DNA from: Haemonchus contortus | Taxonomy: Eukaryota; Nematoda; Chromadorea; Rhabditida; Trichostrongylidae | NCBI GenBank assembly: GCA_000469685.2 | Contig: LS997565.1 | Location: forward strand, 36,719,685 to 36,783,684 | Reading direction: 5' to 3' | DNA: 64,000 nucleotides | Made by a program: the position numbers and the translations under genes | Shown here: piece after piece, positions 46,066-59,500 of the stretch | Numbering within the stretch: position 1 is the first letter of the stretch | Layout: each line of letters begins with the position of its first letter | Notes under the pieces: model-generated | The model's database searches: none | What the model was told of the DNA's origin: nothing | The model's input: the letters and a program-made list of their open reading frames with translations, nothing else

Positions 46066-46929
46066 ACCGGAAGGCTTTGATTTGATCTTTTGCTTGAGTA
46101 TAAGCGAATATCGTTATAGAATGAGTGGTGTATGATCAGGCGAGACTTCGAACACTACCATAGTCAATTATGAAAACATCTCTACTCGATCATTCGATGC
46201 CACTCCTTACGCAAATACATCAACAATTGTTGGCAGAAAATCTTTCTTTACGTTCTGTTTTGTGGTTCAAAGATTTGTAATTTGTGTCACTTTGAGTGCG
46301 TACCGCCTTCGAACATGTTCCAATAACCTTGCTCCCGATTACTGCATTGGTCTTGCGAACAGTTTTTGGCGATTAGTCTCTAAACCATAGATCACTTTTT
46401 CTTAAAAAAGCAATTCATGTTATTCTATATGCTCAGCCCAACAGGTTTTTTATGGTTGAATCACTTTATTGGTGAACGCCAATAAAGCTGTCCAATCATA
46501 ACAAACCTAAAAAATAAAATAAGATAAAATATAAAAAATGCTCAGGTTTCAAGAAGGCCCGAATGTGGAAGCTATGGCGCATTTCATGTTTTTTCTTCAT
46601 TAATTCATACAATTGCTATGCTAATACTAGTTATGGGCAAAACGTTGACACCCGAACAGGACTCGAAAAAAACTGGTTCTGGGCCGTTCGTCTTACTCAT
46701 TGCCAGGCGCCCTTTTGGATGCATTTCACATGTGTTGAAGTTGAATTCAGTTAAAGTTATATTGTACTTTTATCGCCCTTTAGTTACCACTTTTCGATGA
46801 CACAGCCATTCACTGGTTCAAAAAAACCGAGAAAAATTTAAGAGGTTCGTTAAAGTACAGCATGCTCAGCTCCATCCACCAGCATCCATTAGTATACGTC
46901 CAATATCATGGACTTCAAAATAGTAGAAA
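46066..46929. other. Intergenic DNA
   Basis: No gene recognised. There is a short stem TTTATTGG...CCAATAAA near 46466-46487. Confidence 0.4.
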
Positions 46930-47175
46930 ATATGACGCGGACCAGATGAAGTTCCTAACCATAGGTTCCGCCAAGGCCAGCCAAGCCTTCTATCCGTCCG
47001 GGATCGGTTAATCGGTACCAGACTCGTTCGGGAGGATAAAAGCACTGAGTTGTCATCGGCTGGCCATCGCAAGCCATTGTATAGGCCACAAACGCATTCA
47101 ATACGCAACTGAGGCTCGGATTGGAGGTCGAATGCGTTGGCGCATCCCTCTGATGGGATCGATTACCGCCCCAAA
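46930..47175 (+). mobile_element. tRNA-derived SINE, copy 3 (5' part decayed)
   Basis: The body matches copy 2 (ATCGGTACCAGACTCGTTCGG, CATTGTATAGGCCACAAACG, GTCGAATGCGTTGGCGCATC), but the tRNA-like boxes are eroded. It lies in the same orientation, about 1.1 kb downstream of copy 2. Confidence 0.55.
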
Positions 47176-48672
47176 ACTTTACCATTTTACCTTACCCATA
47201 GCCTCGATAATAAGGTATTTCACCAGAAGCGACACAATTTGATTTTGATGATTATCTATTTTTTCACGCCAAGTTCATATGCTTTTATGGTTCTCTCTGT
47301 TCTATCTCTAATTTGCTCTTATACAAGACCAATATATGATATTACTCGTCCATGAAAAACTACGAACTAAAAACCTCCCGATAAAGCTTTTGTGATGTTT
47401 GATCATAAAATCAGCTGTCATCCCAACGCCTGTTGGACGGAACCCTTTCGGAAACCTGTCGTCCAAAGGTCGAGACCAACACGCATGACGCATCGTTGGC
47501 TCATCCATTCACGTATCGGAACTTTCGAGTCAATCTCTGGGGCATTACTGTTACTAATTGGTAATTCTTCTAGCGACGAAATATCGGGTATCGGGTTAAG
47601 TGAAGCGAAACTTGATTGCTCCGAATAGATGTTTAAGAAGTGACGTTCTCCTTTAACCACGTCCACCTGAACAGGTGCTAATGCGGGCAAGTGGTCATAT
47701 GCGCGAGTTTTCGTCGTTGTTTTGGTTACGAACAAACACTATTGATTTTGTGTAATAGCCATATTGAGTAATCTATGTAAAGTTGCATTTATTTCACTAC
47801 TTTACTACTTTCTACTTTTGTTATTCTGCTCAGTGGATTGAATTGCTTCTTCAACTCTTCCCGAGGTTTCTCCAAAAGCTTCCATTAGACTGACCTCCCG
47901 GAGGAATCGCCTTTTTTAGAACGTGAAAACATCGTAACAATGTGTGATTATCTGATCAGACATCTTCACTGCCCCGCTAAAGTTGAAGACTCCCATGACC
48001 CGCACGTGGTTTAAGGGTACGGCCACTGACCAAAGCTTTGTGAATTCTCCGAATCCGATCCGCAAGCGATGAAGTGACCAACCGTATCAGCTAGGATAGG
48101 CCTTCATCGTTACTTGCTGCGGTTATACTAACCTTATTTTGAGGCAGTAACTCCCTGGCTGTGAGGCATTATTGACTTCGATTCGCTTTCGAATCGGTGA
48201 CAGCGGTGCATCCTCAAATGAGACTGTTTAACGCCAAAAAACTTTACCCTTTCATTTTTGCAAATAAGCAGTTCCGATCGATGCGATACAAGCCTCAGAC
48301 TAAATAGTATTAGTTGTGACAAATTCGGCTCAACCTCCTTAGAATCCCCTCAGTAGGTGTTTGTTGAAGAAAGGAGAACGGAGAGAGGAGGAACGGTGAA
48401 AAAATCTCATACTTGAAAAACCTCCGCAACCTTCAGTTACAAAGATCAAGAGACCAAAAGCTAGTCACCATACCTACTACGTTGTTCTCATCGGAACACT
48501 GTTTACTGACATCACACGAGGTGTTTGTTCAACGGCATTTCGGTACACACGTGACAAGTACGTGGCCACTCTGTTCCACGGTGAGCACAGCTGACTTTGG
48601 CATCGTCAGGTGCTCAGTGTCCATGCGTTAACATAAGTTTATGAAACAGGCTCTGCTGCCCAGCCTTTACTT
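47176..48672. other. Intergenic DNA
   Basis: No exon, RNA gene or element recognised. Overlapping open frames at 47392-47735 on both strands lack motifs. Confidence 0.4.
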
Positions 48673-49169
48673 AAAGGCACAGTTTACGATAGAAATGGTT
48701 TCTGAGTTGTCCCCACAGGCCTCGGGTATACCATATATGGCACTATTGGGTCGGAAAACGGCTCAGTTAAGGAGTCATAAAGGCCCAAAGGTTGGCCCGT
48801 GTGTATCCTCGGACGAGTTTCTCCGGCATTGTAGAGGCTGCACTGATCACAAGGGAACCCATGTAGGATTTCCAAACAACATGTCATGACCCATAGCGAC
48901 AGCAAAAGACAGTTCTGTACGGTTCTGGCTTGATGTAGTCAACTCTTTGTGGAATTACAATAACTGAAATCTCGTACGAATACCCCTTCTACGTTATTTC
49001 CGTCATGGCAAACTCGTCCTATCTCTATTTTCCCTACTTTTGAGGAGCCATATTTTTCCTAAAATCTGCGAATTCTCTCGCTTTCTTCGCTACCCATCAA
49101 CTATTCTCAATCTATACTTCCGCTTTTCGAAAAAACGGATACCTCAAAATTATCGTGAACTGTGCCTCT
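48673..49169 (+). mobile_element. MITE, family A copy 2
   Basis: Begins AAAGGCACAGTTTACGATAG and ends TTATCGTGAACTGTGCCTCT, inverted copies of each other. Interior landmarks GGTCGGAAAACGGCT, GTGTGTATCCTCGGACGAG and TTCCGTCATGGC match the elements at 43439 and 55100. Confidence 0.78.
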
Positions 49170-50509
49170 AAAATCACTCACAAAGCCAATTTTCAACTAC
49201 TCAGGCAAGTCGCCAACCTTATGAGGCTATGGCAGTTTTTCTAGCAGATCGCCCTTCAAACGAAGATTACTATAGACGATTGGTCGTCGTTCCCAAAACA
49301 AAACTATCTACCCCTACCTTAGGCCAGTGCTCAACATAGTTCACCCGTCTCTGCTCACCCTAACGTCATGCCAGGTTGATCCAATCCAGCTTTTGAGCGC
49401 CTTACGAGGTAGTGAGGTACTTTCCGTATAAGAGCAAGTATATGCAACCTATAATCCAGGTGTCATCAAGAAAAAAGCTATTTACAAGTACAGGAGAGGG
49501 TTACCTTTACCTATTTGGATGAACTCGAAGGTTAAACCAAGTCTGTATTCACAACATAGAAAGGTGGGAATAAATTTGATTAAACTTCAAGCTAGGAAAT
49601 GTTTAGATGCAAATTCTCTGATTTTTCGAAATTTTTGGCTCCCAGTTTCCATATTTAAAGTGATGAAGGGATTCCAGTCAAGCGGGTTTTTCCGTTATTC
49701 CCGCAGATACTTTGAACCCTTTGTGTTACTCCCTCTATTGAGATACTCACCGAAATTTGGGTTCATGAAGTAATGATCGACGTGGTAGTCTTATGGATTG
49801 CAAAAATACTCTCCTAGAATAATATCAGTACGGCAGGAAAACATTAATACAAAGGCAAGGGTTAGGGAAATCATAATCGCAGCTATAACTCCAAAAATCT
49901 AAGCTTTTCATCCCTTCAGCATTTATCAATAGGTATCACAAAATTTTATTGGATTCCATGGGTAAGTATGAACATAGAGAAGCCGTTGAAGTACTTGAAG
50001 TCATAATCAAAACAATGAATTTTCGTAAGGAATAGAATGTGTGACTGCATATTTGCGAAGTGATAATAAAGTTATCCCAAGCTCTCCTTAGGCACTAATT
50101 GCTCTGGACAGGTGAAACGACCGCCTAAGGTGTGACCTCACCTGACACTGATAGGCATGACTGGACTATCTCACTGCTGAGCACCGCATTTTTCCTTCAG
50201 AGCAATCTTCTTTTTATGGCAATTTTGCCATAAAAGGTTTTATTACATTTTTATGGCATATACGCAGAATGGTTTCGAGGTCGTTGAAAATGTTTAATTA
50301 TATTTTTTCACTTTTTTTTTCAGAATTCTACTAATGTCTTTTTGTAGAGGTTTGTCATAAACAGATTTTTCCATAAACTAGAACCTACCAGGATTTTTAA
50401 CCATGTTATAACTTTTCCAGTGCCTTCCCAATAGTTTCATATCCTCGATTTTTATAGTTCACCAATCACGCTCGATCATTTCCTCTCGCAATCAGAAATT
50501 CCAGTTTTC
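49170..50509. other. Region upstream of glucuronosyltransferase 2
   Basis: No gene recognised. A small perfect stem (TTTTATGGCAA/TTGCCATAAAA) lies at 50212-50235. The promoter of the downstream gene is presumably here. Confidence 0.4.
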
Positions 50510-50511
50510 AG

Positions 50512-53500
50512 ATGATTTTATTATGGTTGTCAACAATATTGTTGTTGTGCGATTCTTACAAAATACTCGTCATGAATCCGAAGTACGCCTATAGTCATAT
50601 GAATTTCATGGGCAAAATAGCTGATACTCTTGTAGAAGCTGGTCATGAAGTGGTAAGTAAACTTTAATTTCGGCAGATTGAATGTGATTCTACTAGAGTT
50701 GAAGAGTACGGTATATTGGTTTGATCGATTTAATTTCTGGGGTTGGCTACCACATTCTATTTCCATCCAGTGAATGACCTGGAATGGCCAGCCAACGTAC
50801 AAATTAGTGCCCTTATCCTCCCAGTCGGTGTGGTGGTAATTAGGAACTACGAAGAGATGGGACACCTCTTCAGCCTACGGGCCTGCCTATCTGGGATTTG
50901 ATTGGCGGATCCGGCGTACACGGTAAACAGCATAGGGTTGTTTTTTTTTCAAAGTCTACGGTTAATCCCATCTTATGCTGAGTAGCCGATACCGCTTTTA
51001 GTGAGTTGAGCACGATTTTTCGGCCCTCAAGATTGGGAGGGAACTGGCAACTGCGCTTTCAACGCAGGACAAAGTTTCTAGAAGACCTAGGGACAAACAC
51101 TGAGAAATATAATATGCAAGTAATTCAATAACACTGCTAATTTTTAGGTCACATTTCAACCTATAATTGAACCGCTACATGTTGGCAATGGAACAACGAA
51201 ATCTCGTTTGATACAAAGCGGTCCGTATCCTGAGCTTGCAACGGAAATGGATATGGTACGCGATGGTAACCACTTGAAGCCATTGTGGACGGCCAGTGCC
51301 ACGAACCCTGTTGGAGTACTCGCGGTAACTTATGATTTTTATTTTCGCATTGTTGTCACATGTGAGTTTCCCCAATGTCACATGAAATGGTCTTGGGAGA
51401 ACATGATCGTCTCAGTAAGAGTGGATAACGTATCATTACTGCATTAATGTATGAGTGACAATTAATCAGATCTGCTTGATATCACCAAACCTGGGTAAAT
51501 GTCTTCATTCCAAGACAACTCATGCATCAATATCATTTTAGTTTGTGCCAGTGCTTTCCAGTATGACAGAAAAGGCCTTAACAAGTAAGTGGATGTTCAT
51601 CTACACAGCAAAGACATTCCTATAAAAGAGATGTAGCGTTCAGATGTGCTTGATGATAAGGAAATGCTACAACAATTGAAAAATGAAAACTTCGATGTTG
51701 CTATAGCGGAACTGTTTGACTTTATCGGCATCGGTGAGTAACTGCTTTGTCTTCGATAATCCCTCACTATTTAGACACTGTCGATTCAGAGGGTATAAAA
51801 GTAATCGGTCGTTGTGAGAAAACTCTTTTTGAAGGTACTATATGAAGACTGCACCTTTACAACATCTTCACATAGTTAAAGGCACAGTTCACGATAATTT
51901 TGGGTAGTCCAGATTATGATGAAAAATTGACGACAAGATCGAATATAGTGCGATGAAGGTGGAGAAATTGCGTGAATCGGTGTTTCCAAACTAAAAAAAA
52001 GGCTTCCAAAAACCGTTACACAGGGGTCTGAATGAGAATGAGTTCAGGAAAATGGAAAAGAGTGATACAATGTGTCTCACTGTGTACGCGTGGGTCCTGG
52101 TGCGAATAAAAGGCAATGGTAAGCGAAAACTCATTCACTTGTAAGCAGAAGTAAACAAAAAAACCCTAGTAACAGCAAAAGTAGCTCACCTTTTCAGCCT
52201 TTTGGGTTAGGAAATTGAATAAGGGATCACGGCAGCAAGAAACATAGCAGAGGAAAAAAGGATGAAAAAAAAACTAAGATCATGTCGAAAAATGGGAGAT
52301 AAGATGAAATAGTGCGATGAAGGCAAAGAATAGGGGTTTCCAAAGTGAAGAGAGGCTTCGAAAAAAATCATCAGAAAGGGGCTGGACGAGAGTGAGACCA
52401 GAAAAATGAAGCCGAATGGGATGTTTGGACGAGCTATGCAGTGTGTGTCATTGTGCTGTGGGTCTTGATGCGAACAGCTGACTCCAGCAAGCGAAAATGT
52501 CCTTTAATATTCGCTCACACATTAGCATAAGTTAACAAAAAACCGTAGTAACAACAAAAACAGCCCACCTTCCTCAGTCTTTTGAGGTAGGAACTTAGAA
52601 TAAGGATGGCAGCAGCAAAAAGAATAACAAGAATAATAGAGAAGGAGAAAAACATTTTCTCATCACTAGGCGATCAGATAATTGCGTGCTGAATGTGTGG
52701 TTCATGACGCGAACATTGCAATCTGTATCGCCTCGACACTCGTCTGAAACAATACCGGTCGAGAGGCGGGATTCAGGGAGATCCGGTAACTATGCCCTAG
52801 CTGTTGAGTTTTGGGGCCCTACAGCGTCCTTCCTGTTACCACTGGGTATTCCTAATGAGAGAACTCAGAAACCATTTTTATCGTGAACTGTGCCTTTGAG
52901 GGTTTTGAAGCACGGCGAGCGGTTCAAGCGCATTGTCCTTTTAAGGTTGTAGGAAGAATGAAGACCGTCTCTTTACTCAATTTGCAATCTGTTGTAACAG
53001 CTGTATCGTATACAACCTAAGAACACGAAGGATTGCTATTTCCGATTGTAATTTAAAATATTTATTCCAAGAGAACGTTGAACAACAACATTTGAGCAAA
53101 AAGGAGCACTGGACCTCAGTAGTGATCGTGACCTGAAATTTACTAAATTTCTCTGAAGTCTTTCTCTAGTCATGTTCAACGAAAAGGAAGATAGCAATAC
53201 CGTGGTGATGGCCGTGGTGACCGAAGTCGTGGTCGAAATCGTGATGATCATGAAGTCCATGGTGGTCGTGTCCATGACCGTGGTGATCGTGGTCGAAGCC
53301 ATGGTGGTGTTCATGAGGGTGATGATGGTGCTCGAAGTCATGATGGTGGTCATGAGGGTGATGATGGTGGTCGAAGCCATGATGGTGGTCATGAGGGTGA
53401 TGATGGTGGTCGAAGTCATGATGGTGTCCATGAGGGTGATGATGGTGATGGTGTCCATGGCCATGGTGATCGTCGTCGTGATCATGTCCATGATGTCCAT

Positions 53501-56500
53501 GGTCATGATCGCCGTCGTGATACTCGAAACCGCCTTCGTGGTGCTCTTTGCCGTGGTGCCCTTTACCATAGTCGTCGTCATAATCAGATCCTAGAAGATC
53601 ACTCATGTTCTCTTTCAGATATTAATATACGCTCACAGAATTACCGTAGTACGATCCATGCTCTTTCCCCTTGGCGTAACTTCCCCATCCACCGTACTTG
53701 TGACTGCCGTAGTCGCCATAACCTCCCGTGTCGAACCCTTTGGTATAGCCAGTGCCATACTTCGAGTCATGGTCGTGTCCATGGTGACCAGCGCCGTATT
53801 CACCGTAGCCGAAGCCGTATTCTGAATGGTGCCTACGTTTTGAAGAGTTATAAGCCCCACGGGATGCTGTCGATAAGATTTTTTCCTTACCGTGTGCCGA
53901 GACGGCATTTATCAAGGCAGCCAATGCAAAGAAGGCGAAGGTGTTCATTTAGGAATCGAATTACAGTGGATTGAATGGCGATCTTTGTGGCGATCTACTC
54001 TGCTTATATACTTCCCTCTACCGAGGGAATCGATAGTACGGGTTGGTTTTTCCAACCACTCTCGCGCGTTCTGGTTATGCTTCAACAAAACTTCGTTTCG
54101 AACTCACTGGTTGTCATTGTCCTACATTGTTCTACTTGCTTGCGAAGACGTTAATGCTCAGATCATGTGGGTGATTATTACGGCAAGACATTCCCCAGGA
54201 TTTCGGCCGCACGCTAGCCAGAACTCCATATGCAACGAACTTTTCAAAGTGTATGGATGATAAAATGAAACCCCTTGCCGATAAAACGCACAAGCACATA
54301 CATATATTCGCACCTCTACTTGCACAAACACTTGATGCTGGCCAGTCGCGAAAGTGATAGTAGACGACATGATCTGATAACGACCTTAAAAAGACTATAG
54401 GGTCTGTTAAGCATTTCGAGTTAGGATGGAACCTTTCGCACTATGTTTGGTGATATGAAATGGAGCACGGCTGCGTTGATAAGGAATGAGGGTGAAAGTA
54501 GAAAGAAGATGTACTAGATCCCTTGCTCTTTCGACTAACCAATGCAGTCTTTGCTGGATATGTTGCATGAAGCGTATTTCTGGACGAGCTGAAGAGCCTT
54601 TTGGACGAGCGCTTGGACGAGCTATACAACGTGTGTTATTGCGCAGATGTGATTCCTGGTGCGAATAGCTGACTATGGCAAGCAAAAAGTCATTCACTCC
54701 TGAGCATAGGTTAACAAAAAAACCCTAGTAACTGCAGGAACAGCCCACCTTTTCATTTTCTTGGGGTAGAAAATCAGAATCAGAATCGCAGCAGCAAAAA
54801 GAATAAAAGAGAATAAAATGATGGGAGAAAACATTGCTCCATCACTCGGCGACCAGCTAATTGCGTGTGGGTCCTAGAACGCATATTGCAATCTGTATCG
54901 CCTCGACACTCGTCTGACGTAACATCGATCAAAGGGCGGGAAGTCCAGGCGATCGGGTAACAGGGCTCCCACGATGCCCTAGCTGTTGAGTTTTGGGACT
55001 CGACCGCCAGGGCACCCTTGGGGAGCCACTAGTATTCTTAGGGGGAGAACTCGGAAATCATTTTATCGTGAACTGGGCCTTTGAAAAGGCCTTGGAGACC
55101 GCTTCATAAGACCCTCTCGTATACCATATGGTACTGTCAGGTCGGAAAAGTCCTAGATAGGACGTTATGAAGGGTCAAAGGTTGCCTCGTGTGTATGCAC
55201 GGACGAGTTTCACCGGCATTGTAGAGGCTGTACCATTCACAAGCAATCCCATTTAGTGAATTTGAACAACTTGTCATGGCCCACAGCGACAGTGAAAGGC
55301 AGTTCTGGACAGTTTTGGCTTGATGTATTCAGCTCTTTGTGCAATTGCAACAGCTGAAATCCGTCCAAATGACCCTTTCACGTTATTTCCGTCATAGTGA
55401 TCTCGTCCGACCTATATTTTCCCTACTTTTTTTCCTACTTCAAGGAGCATTATTTTTCCCGAAGTCGGTGGATTTTCTCGCTTTTTCATGAGCGATGAAC
55501 TATTCCCAACATATACTTCCGCTTTTCGAATACTTCAAAATTGTCATGAACTGTGCCCTTACGCCCTTATTGATGGCGCCATCCGAACGTTAACTATTTT
55601 AGAGGAATGATTTCACAATAATTCCTCATGTGGGAGCCTGGAAAAATTACATACTTTTAAGCTTTTCATGTTGAAAAGCTTGACATTTTTCAGGCGTTTT
55701 GGAAGCGATAGGCCTCAAAAACATTGTCGGAGCCCATACATGTGCTCTTATGGAAGGCACATCGTTGGCATTAGGTGTTCCTGTGCTACCCAGTTTTATG
55801 CCAGGTGAGAATACTTTTGTGACTTGAAGTTTTCAAAATTTTCACAGCCGTCAATAGTACTGTCTTGCATGACACATTTTCGTACCAAGGCTTTTATTGG
55901 GATGATGAGCTATGAACGAACAGTGTTCTTGGAGATTCTTATATGGTTTGAAACCAGCATTTATTTACAATCCCAACGAATATGCAACCCAATCGTGACG
56001 TAACATTCGAGTCTAACTATACATCTCCAAAATATGGTCGAAATAGAGTATAACACCGGAAACGTCATCGGAACTTTTTTGATTTGAAACTGCTGTTGTC
56101 CTCTACCGTTTTCAAGGGGTTTGAATATCTACTCTTAAATGAATGTGGTCCCTTCTAGTGAGGTAACAGGCCAGTTAGAAGGTCCTGCATAGACCTTCTA
56201 ATTGACTTTTTACCATTTTATATAAGGGAGTAAACAGAAAGGGAGCTAGTTCGCTTGGATTTGGTATTCACCAGTTCCTGTCCTTATATCTTGCTGATGG
56301 TGATTACATTCCAAAAACCAGAGCTCAGAATTTATATGCACATTGTTTGTGCCCCAGAAAAGTTCCCATGTGAAGTTATCAAACCGAGCGCTGTCGAAGA
56401 ATTACGCTTCAGCTTCAGCTACCCCTGCCCCACCCTTATCGTCCATATTTGCCTAACGTCCACACTGCGATCCTCTCTGCCAGTGTTATGAGACACGCTT

Positions 56501-59500
56501 TTAAAGGCACCGTTCGCGATGATTCAATGGGCGGGTGTGTCGATGACGTGTCCGCCTCTCATTCGATGTCACGTCCGACAGTCTGACGTGGCGTCGAATG
56601 AGAGGCGGACACGTCATCGACACACCCGCCCATTGAATCATCGCGAACGGTGCCTTTAAACCGCCATTTTGTGACAACTGGATGGGCCATGCACTAGATG
56701 ATTATTGATCACTCATCGTGATCTTTTTGTAAAACAAACTATGAAAATCTTCACTCGTGTCTTTCAGCCTCTCTCGGTGTCACAAACGACTCAACTGATT
56801 TATGGACACGTGCCACGAACCTCTTATTCACGTACCTCTCATGGTATTTCCAGACAGGCATCGCAAGTGCTGCAGATCGAGTAATGAAAAAGAAACTTGG
56901 ACCAAATGTCACACCAGTTTGGGTAGGTCGCCTGGTGGTTTTCATGCCACAGCAAGTTGCGAGATCTTTCCCAAAATCGTATTGTCTATTTTGCTCATAT
57001 CGTTTCTTATTTCGGCAACTCAGTGCAACGGTACGTCTTGAAAAATAAGTGAATCTGCCGCACAAATCCTTGTTCCCGGGTCAGGAAATGAGGAGAAATC
57101 CTGAATGAAGTCCCACTTCATCTTCTATTCGATCACAGCGTCTGGAGGCAGTGTGATGTCCGAGCCGGAAGCATGTTACCGAGTTTGAGGGATGCAGATG
57201 GCCATGCCAGAAACTTCCGTTCTCGCTCTGAAATTATGTGAACAATAATTGGGGCAATAGTTTGATCAGAGGCGCTTCTCTCGTTGTTTTCGCAATGTTC
57301 GCCAGCGGTTTGCTGTCTCCCTTTGCGGGTAACGGAACTTCTCCCCTATGGCGGCATTCTCCCTTGCGGCATGCGGCAAATGTCACTGCAATTACCATAC
57401 TCACCCCGCCTCCCGCCATTCGGTAGGACGCGATATTTTTCCTTGACTGTCTTGCTTTTTCATTGGATTTTATCGTTTTTTCTTCTGTTTCTTTTTAGTT
57501 TTCATGTTTATTAGACTTGATTAATTAGAATGCCCCCTCCTATATAAACGACGATCAATACCGCATTGGAATTGAAAAGAGCGGCCAGCCAATTCAAATA
57601 ATTAAAGGACTCCCTACCTCACAAATTGCGCGCTCCAGTCTTCCATCGCAATCCTGCGATAGGCGGCGTTTGCGGCGTGTGCGACGCCGTGTTAGGGGAG
57701 AAGTTCCCGGACCCTCCCTTTGCTTTCTCTTCGTTCCTTACCGTCATCACGTGAAAATGAAAGTGAAGAAGTAATCCTTGGTCTTTTGATTCCCTGTAAG
57801 CGCCTTGAGATTGGGAGAGTCATAACATGATTACCTTTTGTCGCGGGTCGCAATGGCCTAATTTTGGCGATGTGATTGCGGTGGCGCTATTTCATCTATA
57901 CCTATACTACGGGAAACAGTTTTAACATTCCACAATATGAGGGTTAACTTCAAGAACAGCTTACTTGCAGGACACTGTGTCAAACATATCTTGGGTGCTC
58001 GTAAACTCTGAGCCATTGATGGAATTTGAAGGACCAACGTTGAGGAAAATTATCGATATTGGAGGGATCGGCGTACATGAGCCAAAGCCGTTGAACGAAG
58101 TTGGGTTTCGATCTGTTAATCATGCTTTAGGAATAATCTGATTGTATAGAAAAGGAAGCTATCTTTCAGGAATGGGATCGTGTTCTCAATCTTAGAAAAC
58201 AAACAATTTTAATTTCGTTCGGTACAGTAGCACAAAGCATATTCATGCCCGAATCAATGAAGAAGGCCATCATCAACGTCGTCAAATCGTGAGTCCCATG
58301 AAAACTCTTGACCGGATTTATAAAGCAAGCTCTAAGCTCTGGTAATATCTGGTCAAACTGATGGTGATAAGGTGGGGGGGGGGGGGGGTAAGCCCCTTTT
58401 AGTTGAGATCTATTGTAAGATGTGGTGCTTTATTTCACCAGCAATCACAGTCGGCAATCGCTACTCTCCTAGAAAAGAGAACGTCCGGGAATAGATACGC
58501 AACAATCGACCAGTAAACAAAACATATCACTCAATACGTAATTCAGAGGGGTAGTGGGGTTAGTAGTAATGGTCTGCGATGTGGCATCTACGAGATAGAA
58601 CCCCACCCCGTCCCCCATTTTCGTGCAGGTGAACAGGCCAAGGTGCTTTTCTAAAAGCTGGAGCAAAACGGGCTGATGTGAGTAGAAAAGAGGTCAGGCG
58701 TGGCTAGAGGCATACCTTTAAAAGGGATGTTTCTAGCTTACAAACTTCGGCACAGTCTTGCACTAGGGGGATAGATCAACGGCTACGAGAGGATATTTTA
58801 CGAATTTGAGATTCAGAAACAAGAGTTCTCTCTGCCCAATCTTACAGGCTCTTTTTTTCATGGTCAAAGGGCTGGACGAATTGTTGATTACCGATGCAGG
58901 CAGCTTTTTGGTAGTTCACTTCAAGCATTCCAATTATAGTACATACATGAGATGCGTGGAGTAGCCCCCTTGGCTCAAGGGGACCAATTTCTTGGGAGGA
59001 GATCAGTATAAGTGCGAATGACTATTATAGATAGCTGCTTGATATTTTAATTTAAATCCTTTTTGGTTAGATCTTGCGTATTTCTCCACGCTGACAGAAA
59101 CTAGCCAGAACTTATCAACCAGAAGATTCACTGATTCATTGTTTGGAAGTCCTTGATGGTTATTCTCATAATCTACTTCAACGTTGCAGTTTCCCGAACA
59201 TCACTTTTATTTGGAAGTATGAAGAACCGAACGATGCCATGTTCAAGGGGATAGACAATCTTATTGCTTCAGAATGGACACCACAAAGCTGTCTACTAGG
59301 TAAGCCATCTGATAGTAAGCCGACAAGTATGAAATCGTGACTATCGTTTGGTTCCTGTTTAATTTGAGAAAAGGTAAAAAAAGGCTTGTATGGAGAGAAA
59401 TTCAGCCGATAAACGTCTGACACTCTTCATAACTCACGGCGGTGCTGGAAGTATGATGGAGAGTGCGCTTCGAGCCAAGCCACTTATTGTCGTCCCGCTA

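Noticed and set aside
53036..53581. 181-codon minus-strand Met/Thr/Ile-rich frame
   Set aside because: It is a shifted frame of the histidine-rich exon with no signal peptide and no agreement with the conserved splice sites.
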